Assembly (NCBI GenBank): GCA_011033025.1 | Contig: WFMF01000005.1 | Coordinates: forward strand, 1,612,001-1,676,000 | Source of the DNA: Beroe forskalii | Lineage: Eukaryota; Ctenophora; Nuda; Beroida; Beroidae | Length of the DNA: 64,000 nucleotides | Reading direction: 5' to 3' | Part shown: piece by piece, positions 56,520-64,000 of the stretch | Layout: each line of letters begins with the position of its first letter | How positions within the stretch are numbered: position 1 is the stretch's first letter | Translations under genes and position numbers: made by a program | The notes under the pieces: model-generated | Seen by the model: only the letters and a program-made list of their open reading frames with translations | The model's database searches: none | Told to the model about the DNA's origin: nothing

Positions 56520-56780
56520 TAGACTGGTTAGGTTTGAGCTTTGTTTTTTTTAATGTTAGGTTTAGGTTAAGGCTTTGTTGGGCTTGGATTTATGTTTGGG
56601 CCAAGTTAGGATAAGCTTTGGGGTTTGTTTGGTTTAGGTTTGGGCATTGTTGGGGTTCAATGTTATAGGTTCGAGAGTTGTTGGGGTTAGGTTTAGGCTT
56701 TTAGGTTTAGGCATGGGGTTTTTTGGGTTAAGGTTTGGGCTTTGTTAGGCTTAGGTGTGGGCTTTGTAAAATTTACGTTT
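56520..56780. repeat. Degenerate GGTTTAGGCTTTGTTGGG repeat
   Basis: G/T-rich units of 20-30 bp (TTAGGTTTAGGCTTT, TTTGGGCTTTGTTAGG) fill about 250 bp and run into the foldback element at 56799. Confidence 0.7.
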
Positions 56781-56798
56781 GAGCTTTGTTATGGAGAA

Positions 56799-56977
56799 CG
56801 GACATTTCATCTCACGACACTTCATCTCACGACACTTTATCTCGCAATATGTCAACTCTACACAAAGGTTAGGGTCTGGGTTAGGGCATGGGTTAGAGTA
56901 AGTGTTCCGGTTACGGTTAGGGTTATGGTTAGGGTCAGGACAGGGAGATGAAGATGAAGTGTCCTGAGATGAAATGT
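56799..56977. mobile_element. Foldback element, CACTTTA-family copy 2, with TTAGGG-like interior
   Basis: Left: GGACATTTCATCTCACGACA and CTTCATCTC. Right: AGATGAAGTGTCCTGAGATG and AAATGTCG, inverted. The interior repeats GGTTAGGGT and GGTTACGG, resembling interstitial telomeric repeats. It pairs in design with 33787-33965. Confidence 0.65.
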
Positions 56978-57359
56978 CGTACACCCTCTGCCTCTTCAGC
57001 CCTTGTTATATGGGAAACATAGAACTACTTATCTGATAGCGCTGTAGGAAGTAACAAATCCACTTCCCACGACGAATTGTTTTAGTTTCATTGTGACTAA
57101 AAACAGCTGTTAAATACTTCGTATTTTATGTTCTATTTATTTGTTATTTGTGTCACGTAAACTTAATAAAATGTTTTTTTGTTCCAGTTCCACGAGGATT
57201 ATGGAGAGAGCGATTTTCTATTGCTCCCACTCCCAGGAGTCTCCCGCAGTAATTCGCTTATTGCTTATAGTTATAGCGGTCGCTTATCGATTATACTTAT
57301 AGCGGTCGCCGGTCATACAAGCGAATTTTTACTGCAGGAGTCTTACGAGGGGCTCCCAT

Positions 57360-58310
57360 GAGGATTCCTCCTTCCCAAGCCCGCATAGGATTAGGTGTGT
57401 GTACGCGCAACCCACACAGGGATATACGTGTTTAGCAAGATTCCTCCCACCTTGTCTGACCGTCTTTGCCAGGCGTTGCTAAACACGTATATCCCTGTCT
57501 ACGTTGCGCGGCGCGCTTCCTCAGGGTAGCGCGGCGCGCGTACGCACACCTATGCGTTGCCCAAATTTCCAAGCGCCCTGGTTTCGCGCAGGATGCTGGC
57601 AAGTTGCTCCAGGTCGTCTCGCGACGCCCCTGGTTTGGGAAGGCGTTGCCTGCCCCCCCCTTGCTAAACCGTCTAATGCCCTGGCGTTGCCTCGCCTTCC
57701 CAGCACGTAAGGCGCGCGCGCCGACTCGCAGGAACCCCCCGACTGAAAAAATATGGGGCAGACAACGTTTGGCAAGACCGTCTGACGTTGCTAAACACGT
57801 ATATCCCTGTGTGGCTCGCTTCTCCAGTGTGTCCCGGAGGGAAGCGCCGCACGCGTACACACCTATGCGGGCTTAGGAACGCGGCGCGTACTTCCCCTAA
57901 CCAGGGGCGCGCGCATAAAACTAGGGATCTGGTAAGAGCAATGCGTTTGCAAGCTGCGTAGATGGATTTCACCCATCCCTAGCGCGCAACACTCGGAAAT
58001 TTGGCGAAGAAAAATGGCGCGCGGCGGAGGGTAGGGTAAAATCCTACTACAAGCTGCGCTTCTTTGTCTGACGTCGTCAGACCCATTATTTGCGAGTCGG
58101 GGCGCGCGCGAGGGGGTCAGGCAACGCCTGGCAAGCGCTTCTCCTGTACTGCAATTGCAGGGGATGTGCGAGTCGCCGCGTAGGAGTTCCTAAGCCCGCG
58201 CGAGCCACACAGGGATATACTTATAGGTGTTTAGCAAACGCGCCGCGCGCTTCCCTGTTCTGAGGAAGCGCGACGATAACAGGGGTATACGTGTTTAGCA
58301 ACGTAGGAGT
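57360..58310. repeat. GC-rich composite island with five inverted/direct copies of a 23-bp motif
   Basis: The motif CAGGGATATACGTGTTTAGC (and A) occurs forward at about 57416, 58208 and 58281, and inverted at 57476-57498 and 57788-57811. It sits among GCGCGC, GAAGCGCG and CGCGGCGCG tracts. Flanking words such as CCTATGCGGGCTTAGG and CCTAAGCCCGCGCG are also inverted copies. Base composition differs sharply from both sides. Long frames on both strands are due to the GC content. No transposase frame was recognised. Confidence 0.75.
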
Positions 58311-58898
58311 TACACTATCACTATGAGTATGACATTGACTTAGTTACAGTTACATTACACATAAGTGTGCAGATATTGCTCGATTGACAGTCACACTGAC
58401 ACAGGTCAAAGGCCTCGAAGTCGATAAAGACGCGCGAAATTGTGTGCTTTTGCATTTTGACGAAATTCATAATCATGTTGTTATAGAATTAGAAAGTTGG
58501 CGCGCGAAGAATAACTCCGCGGCCGCGCGTCTTAATGGTTATCGAGGCCTCCGTCAATCGAGTGATATGCACACATGATTAAATCATATGGGTAGCTGTC
58601 AGTGTCATACTCATCGATTTGAGATTCAATCAGGAAGAAAACATTGGTCTATAATAGTGGAATCGTTAAGATCAGTCGTACAGTACATAAGAAACATAAA
58701 AATCATAAAAATTGAGTTAATATATAGCTATGAGGGAACATCCATCCTTTCAAAATAAGCCAAGAATTTGCGTATAAGCGTATTGTATAACCGAAAACTA
58801 AACGCATTTAACTGAAAAAATGAAATACAAAAAATAAACCGATTTTGCCGACCGCCAGGCTTCGTCAATTTATTTCAATTTATTTATATCAACAGTGA

Positions 58899-59023
58899 CA
58901 GTTCGAACTGCAGTTTGTGCGTCTTTTGTGAACGTGGAGTAAGTTTGCGCGGCGTTCAGACATGTTATTCATATGTCTATACGCCGCGCACACAAAAGAC
59001 GCGCACAGTGCAATTCGAACTGC
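58899..59023. mobile_element. Foldback element with AGTTCGAACTG ends
   Basis: CAGTTCGAACTGCAGTTTG, TGCGTCTTTTGTG and GCGCGGCGT on the left are mirrored by ACGCCGCGCACACAAAAGAC and CAATTCGAACTG on the right, about 125 bp in all. It is similar in ends and core to 14699-14844. Confidence 0.75.
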
Positions 59024-60036
59024 TCCTGTACCTCAATCGAAAATCATTAACAATTTAAATCTAAACAACGCACATTACTCATACTTTTATTCACCAAAGA
59101 ACGCCAACCAATACAATAACAAGGAATCAAAATGGGTTCGAAGTATTGACTCAAACTGATCGATGATCAGTCACATTTTCATACAAAAAGGATGAATAGC
59201 AAAACTCTTACTGGTCCAAATATGCGTCACAAGATCTAAAATAATATGCTACAATTTCTTTATTCATTTTAAAAGAAAGTCTTGAGAGTTCATGAACAAA
59301 AAATGTTTAAAATGTCAAAAATGTGACGCAAAAACTGGGCCCCTTTACCTTCAATATATTCATAAACTAACATAAAATTAAACTTTTAAATTAGGAACTT
59401 ACTCTTCCATCAAGTAACTTCACTGTTTACTTAGTTAAAATTAAAATTCATTCACTCTGTTTTCAAAAGTTCAAACATACTGATATTTTTTACTCCTTGA
59501 CACCTCTGTATAACTGACTATGATCAGGGCCATGATCAATATTATCATATTCGCACTGAATTTCGCTGATTTTAAGAGGATGAATTTCTAAAACGTAACT
59601 ACTTGAAAAGTCGTAGATTCCATCATAACTATCGATACATAAGGGTACTCAAACTAAAATAATGTAATGACATCAACTATATAAGACTTAAAGAAGGAGT
59701 CAAGTCTAGAAAGATTTGAGTCTACAATTACAAAATATCTAATTCTATTTCAGTTGGTTTCCAAAGGAAAACAATGGACGCAAATTGAAATGATACCTTT
59801 CCTCTTTACCGCACACAGAGTGTAGACTGTTAGGGACACTTTCATTTCACCTTCAGATTTCTAATTCTCTAAAGTATAGAAACGAAAATTCATTTACTCA
59901 AAAAGTAAAATATTGCTTCAAGTTCAACACTTGACTCCTCCCTTGAAACAAAATGCAAATGCTGAGTGATGACTCTAAATCACTTAATGGGTATACTTAT
60001 AGGGGACCACTTGCATGTGGTCAATTTAGCACTTCA

Positions 60037-60310
60037 AGATAGGAGACTGGTGCGGCCTTTTGGTGTCAACGTCCTACAATAGGAGACTGATGTGACCTTC
60101 CAACAGAAAGGAAACTGATTCTGCCTTCTAACTGCCTAAGAAAGGAGACTGATGCGGCTTTCTAACTACCTAAGATAGGAGACTGATGCTGCCTTCTAAC
60201 GACCCGAAATAGGAGACATATGCGGCTTTCTAACAGTCTACGATTGGAGATTGATGCGGCGCTCTAACGGTCTACGTTAGGAGATATGCCGGCCTTCTAA
60301 CGGCCTACCC
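60037..60310. repeat. Degenerate ~34-bp tandem repeat, ~8 units
   Basis: Units of the form ATAGGAGACTGATGCGGC-CTTCTAACNGCCTA recur with many substitutions (TGTGACC, TTCTGCC, TTGATGCGGCG). Divergence suggests an old array. Confidence 0.8.
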
Positions 60311-61058
60311 TTCATAACCCACCATAATAATCTCATTGTTGCAGGGCGCCCGGAAAGGGGAGACACCGCTCCTTTTTCCATTGTTATTCAAATAGGCAAA
60401 GCTTACGCTGGTGTGGTGTCGCGAAAGTTGTGATTTACGAGAGTTTATTACTAATCTGAGATATCAATATCTTAACACAATAATAATCATAGAATAAGAT
60501 TGTCTGGTCTTTTCCCGCAGAACGCTTTGTGGTTGTGTGAATGTTTGTGTGTAGAGGGATCGTAGAGCCAAAGGGAAAGGGGGAGGTTGATGGGCGCGTG
60601 TCTTTGGAATGCTTCCACACTTGTGTAGCACTTCTGGTTTAAAACCTGGGAAAATTCATGATGTAGAATGAAGATATTACGAAGGATGGCTGCCTGTTCA
60701 AATGTTCCCTGGCTCTTGAATGGAATTTGTCAATTTGACTCAAAAAAATCTGTTTTATGAAAATCTGGTACCCGAAGTAGGCTTTGGGACGTTTACCAGT
60801 GGAATATTATTATGGGACAGGAAAAACTTACATAGAAGAAAAGATCTATCACAGAGCTTTAACTCTTTGCAAGGCCTCAGAGGCTTGGGAGGTCGTTCTG
60901 TTGTTTGGCTTTCTCTGCCTCTGAAAGGTGGGTAATATTTTCAATTCTAGATTAACTTGATAGACGTTGTCTACAGGGATAATTTTATAATCTAAATAGC
61001 CCCCATCTCCCAAGTCCCAGTTGTTTGGTGTCCCTCAGGGATCTATTTCAGGCCCCCA

Positions 61059-63091
61059 TCATATATGCTCCACTAGCTGTACCGTTGTGGGAGTGTTGTT
61101 GAGGATAGAGTCCAGAGAATCCTGCTCTGTGGCGCTCTTTGGCGTCCTCGGAGAGTTGTTCGAGTTTGCGTTACCCGTTTGACTTCGGCCTCGAACAAGG
61201 TTCCGCGCTTGCTTGTTGGTTTCACCTGCACAGATAATACATGGTACAGATAATGTAATGAATAAATGACAAAGAGATGATTGAGAAGACAGAAAAAGAT
61301 AAGAGAATCCTCATGTAGACAGTGCTTCATATGATCATCAAGTTATGATTATTTTTATACTTATACTTGTTCAAACAAAGAATCTTGAACCGAATAGGAA
61401 ACTTAGCTTTGAGATTAACACATTAAGTGATTCCCAAGTTACAACCAAAATGAGCTTTGAGATTAACAAATCAGTGAATCGTCCCAAGTTACAAACAAAC
61501 ATAGCTTTGAGAGTAATAGATTTAGTGATTCCCAAGTGACAAAAAATTGAGCTTTGAGAGTAATAAATTTTTAGTGATTCCCAAGTTACAAATAAGAGAT
61601 TCCCAAGGTACAAACACGCAATATGACCTGCTGTTTCACGGACTCGCTTTTCCGGAGCAGATTTCCCTCCTACAGTTGGGTTACAGCGGGGTTTCAATGG
61701 GGTTACAGCGGCCGTGGGGTTTTGGGAAATTACTATTTTGGTTAAATGATAGTCCCGCTAGTGCGAGATATATCAAGTTTTGATCACTTTGTGCTTCGTT
61801 TTTACTATAAAATCTAAATGAAAGTAACTTACGGCCCTGCCGTTGTTTTTGTCTCCGGTTGTCTCTGTTGTAAGCTTGTCCGGTCTTGAGAGCATCCATC
61901 AGATCATCCAACACACCTTCTCCTTCGCCTTGCTGGTCTATGATGAAGTCTTTCCTGCGATATGAAAAGTTAGTGACGAGATCAACGCACCACAAGAGCA
62001 GGAAATCATGGGTTTCTTCTGTCATTTCTTTTCTCAAACATTGAGAATTCAACAGTACTTCTAAGGAAGTACTGTTTTCTAACCTCTCTTCTCCTTTGCC
62101 TCTTTTCTCTTCTTTTCCTTTTCTTTGAGCTCTTTTGCTTCTCCTCCCGCTTCTTCGCTTCCTTCATCTTAGCATTCTCAACTCGTGCATTCTGAAGAAG
62201 GCGCGTTGTTAATTGGATCAATCAAGGTTCAGGAGATATGCCTTATCAGATATGCCTTATGATCATTATTATATCCATTTAAATATCATTGGTAATGCAC
62301 CTTCTTCTTAAAGAACACATAAACTGCCACGGACCAACACAAAAACCTTTTTGGTTTTGAGAAGTTGTGTACTCAACATTTTAGAATTAATAAACATCGC
62401 CCTACAATGTGAACTCTGTACATCTAGCTTAATCCCAACCTCCCCATTACGTCACCTCGAAGTCGTTGCAGAAAGTGACAATGTCACTGAAGAAATCCTC
62501 AGCCGACGTTTTCTTGGGGTCCTCCCCGAAGAAGCTGATAATCTCCTGAACGCATTTGCCCATGTTGGCGTACGTCACGTCAAATTTCTCAAATTCCTCG
62601 TTAGCATACTCCAGGAAGGTGTTCATTTCCGTACCAAACCTGTCGTCTATACTGCGGGAGAAAACAAAGAGTCAGGGTTACTCATTCACAAACCCTTAAT
62701 TATATACTTCAACTCCAGTTTTGTCTCCATAGGGTGCCGTTGCCTTCAAACGTCACGTTCTAGGGGCCTTGTTGTATGGCACAGCGCCTCTTAAAAATCG
62801 CAAACGACCTACCTACTTCTCCATAGCGTGCCGTGCACAATGGAAGTAATGAATCTGTCCAACCTATAATAAGTGCAACCTCTAAGTGCACTATAGCTGT
62901 CCACGGAAGGTACTATTAAATTAGGGTGCCGCGCACTAATGTAGAATCCTCCCATTTGCCAACCTGTCCGGTGTCTTGTGGAACTCCAGTTCCTTCTTCA
63001 AGTTGTTGAGAGACTTCTTCATGCCCCTCAACTGGGCTGACAGCTGGTCGTCACTGACTCTGCGCGCCTTCTCCAAGTTCCTCAGATCGTC
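61059..63091 (-). CDS. Diaphanous-related formin, C-terminal FH2 end and DAD, 5 exons
   Basis: Actin nucleator. Only the last 243 residues are in the window. Exons in transcript order are 63091-62964, 62651-62456, 62191-62073, 61954-61833 and 61225-61059. Exons 1-2 give the end of FH2 (LEKARRVSDDQLSAQLRGMK, FGEDPKKTSAEDFFSDIVTF). Exon 3 is a Lys/Arg/Glu-rich helix (KMKEAKKREEKQKSSKKRKR). Exon 4 has the autoinhibitory DAD, GVLDDLMDALKTGQAYN, followed by basic RRQKQRQGR, which would bind the N-terminal inhibitory domain. The tail ends TVQLVEHI*. The exon 3 donor that keeps frame is CA|GTACTT at 62073. A stronger-looking GTTAGA 11 bp earlier would break the frame. DIAPH, FMNL and DAAM types cannot be separated surely; DIAPH or FMNL fits the DAD best. 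The gene continues off the right edge. Confidence 0.85.
61375..61620. repeat. Degenerate ~50-bp repeat in a formin intron
   Basis: AGCTTTGAGATTAACA, AGTGATTCCCAAGTTACAAA and variants recur four to five times with shrinking units at the right end. It lies in the intron between the last two formin exons. Confidence 0.75.
62051..62076. repeat. Perfect 11-bp-stem hairpin enclosing the formin exon 3 donor
   Basis: AACAGTACTTC and GAAGTACTGTT flank TAAG. Each arm contains AGTACTTC in one orientation, and the donor GTACTT used at 62073/62072 lies in the stem. Confidence 0.8.
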
Positions 63092-63175
63092 CTGTTTGAG
63101 GAAATCGTTGTTTGAGGAATTCACTCTTTAATGAAGTCATTATTCGAGGAAGTCATTATTTGAGGAAGTCATTGG
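63091..63175 (-). repeat. ~16-bp repeat abutting the first visible formin acceptor
   Basis: On the plus strand, TTTGAGGAA followed by a GTCATTA-type spacer recurs five times (CGTTGTTTGAGGAA, GTCATTATTCGAGGAA, GTCATTATTTGAGGAA). The unit nearest the exon supplies the acceptor TTTCCTCAAACAG. Confidence 0.75.
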
Positions 63176-63227
63176 GAATGCGCATGATGTTATCTTGGCA
63201 GTATATGCAATGTGAAACCTTGAATCA

Positions 63228-63604
63228 GGGGGCTGGCAAGCCCCCGCGGCGTTTTTCTCGGAGAACCAACTTTGCTCGGGCCGAAGCGCTCACCCGAGGC
63301 CCCGAAGGGGCCGAGGGTGAGCTCGTGACGGCGTCACAACTTTGCTCGGGCCGAAGGCCCGAGAGCTCACCCGAGGCCCCGAAGGGGCCGAGGGTGAGCT
63401 CGTTACGGCGCCCACTTTTGCTCGGGCCGAAGGCCCGAGCACGAGCCCGAGGACCCGAAGGGTCCGAGGGCGAGCTCGTTATACGGCAGTTCAAACGTTA
63501 AACGAGCCTCCGAGGGCCCGAAGGGCCCTCGGAGGCGAGTCCGTTGCGGCTGGGTGTCCGAAGGCCATGAGGACAAGTTTTTGCAACTTTGCTTGCCAGC
63601 CCCC
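63228..63604. mobile_element. 377-bp GC-rich element with perfect 14-bp terminal inverted repeats
   Basis: GGGGGCTGGCAAGC at the left end is exactly mirrored by GCTTGCCAGCCCCC at the right. Inside are four units of about 75 bp built from GC hairpins with GAA loops: CTCGGGCC-GAA-GGCCCGAG, GAGGCCCC-GAA-GGGGCC, GAGGGCCC-GAA-GGGCCCTC. No protein is encoded. It lies in the formin intron upstream of exon 63091. Confidence 0.85.
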
Positions 63605-64000
63605 AACTATATGTTTTCATGGATTGGCCATATTTCACCTTAAAATTTGAGTAAGTTCCCGTGGCCGAAATCGCACCAAAATTTAAACATCGCATGTTTA
63701 GAGGTCAAAGGTGCAACTGTCAAAATTTCAGATCGATTGGATTAAAAATGGCCGAGTTATTACGACTTGAATATTGCCAAATTCGAGGGTGTTCTTGTTA
63801 AAATGGGTTACGACCATATATAATATAGATAGCTATATATATAGGTATATACATACCAATAGATAACATTTTTAGGCGAAAAGTATACCCTCTTTAAACG
63901 GCGATATCTCGAGAACCATGCAAGATACAGAGCTCATCGACCCAGCGTTGGAAAGAAGAAAGATAGAACTTGCTCAAAGTCATCTTAAAAACTATTTTAC
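63605..64000. other. Formin intron to the window edge
   Basis: Nothing recognisable. A TATATA-rich patch lies near 63815-63865. Confidence 0.5.

Larger units (their letters stand above)
58311..61058. other. Spacer between GPCR and formin 3' ends
   Basis: No recognised gene. It contains the hairpin at 58899-59023, AT-rich filler at 59160-60000 and a degenerate repeat at 60037-60310. The part near 60900-61058 would be formin 3' UTR. Confidence 0.5.

Noticed and set aside
57179..57361. Possible exon after a TTGTTCCAG acceptor
   Set aside because: The frame runs into an inverted repeat (GCGAATTTTTACTGC / GCAGTAATTCGC) and has no family similarity or donor.
57432..57876. Overlapping frames of 136-142 codons on both strands
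   Set aside because: High GC removes stops; frames run through inverted repeats and show no domain.
1..64000. tRNA, rRNA and other structured RNA genes
   Set aside because: No tRNA T-loop plus A/B box combination or rRNA-like segment was recognised by eye; a covariance-model scan would be needed to exclude them.

Overview
The window is animal nuclear DNA. Genes are split by GT-AG introns in all three phases, coding exons are GC-richer than the AT-rich introns, AATAAA signals follow two of the genes, and the gene set is metazoan: RAPGEF2/6-type PDZ-GEF, NUP153, gamma-butyrobetaine/trimethyllysine dioxygenase, a rhodopsin-class GPCR, a kelch protein and a Diaphanous-type formin. Gene density (seven protein genes in 64 kb), short to medium introns and two nested genes suggest a compact invertebrate genome. 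A non-bilaterian or other marine invertebrate is possible, but nothing here fixes the phylum.

Layout: 1-3719 is probably intron or upstream DNA of the Rap guanine-nucleotide exchange factor, whose 15 visible exons run 3720-14173 (+) to a PDZ-binding C terminus. An intronless glycosyltransferase of bacterial type (RgpF-like half only) sits on the same strand inside one of its introns (10333-11439). A full-length paralogue (RgpF-like plus WbsX) follows at 16732-18792 (+), with a decayed fragment between. The C-terminal half of NUP153 (six RanBP2 zinc fingers, FG repeats, conserved basic C terminus) lies at 20026-24944 (-). 24945-34445 is a gene-poor repeat zone with a CACGTG cluster, a KpnI-type satellite and foldback elements. 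A complete three-exon dioxygenase is at 34446-36739 (-). 36740-44666 holds no recognisable gene, but has a 45-bp minisatellite. A nine-exon GPCR spans 44667-55772 (+); its last intron contains a complete kelch gene on the opposite strand (50398-54015). 55773-61058 is repeat-rich and includes a GC-rich island. The C-terminal end of a formin (FH2 end plus DAD) is at 61059-63091 (-), and a 377-bp GC-rich hairpin element with 14-bp terminal inverted repeats lies in its intron.

The most striking pattern is that tandem repeats repeatedly begin at splice junctions and contain copies of the junction itself. At about ten junctions in four genes, donor or acceptor sequences are duplicated 2 to about 27 times. 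The largest case is a 42-bp array whose every unit carries a splice acceptor and the first codons of the kelch exon. Another is a 33-bp array whose units each carry the GPCR last-intron donor followed by an in-frame stop. These arrays could create serial alternative splice sites, or could record intron growth by tandem duplication. A second theme is abundant small foldback elements, including a dispersed family of about 80 bp carrying TGACGTCA (CRE) palindromes.

Two apparent single-base losses (RapGEF PDZ exon, NUP153 FG exon) look like assembly errors, because both proteins read well on either side.
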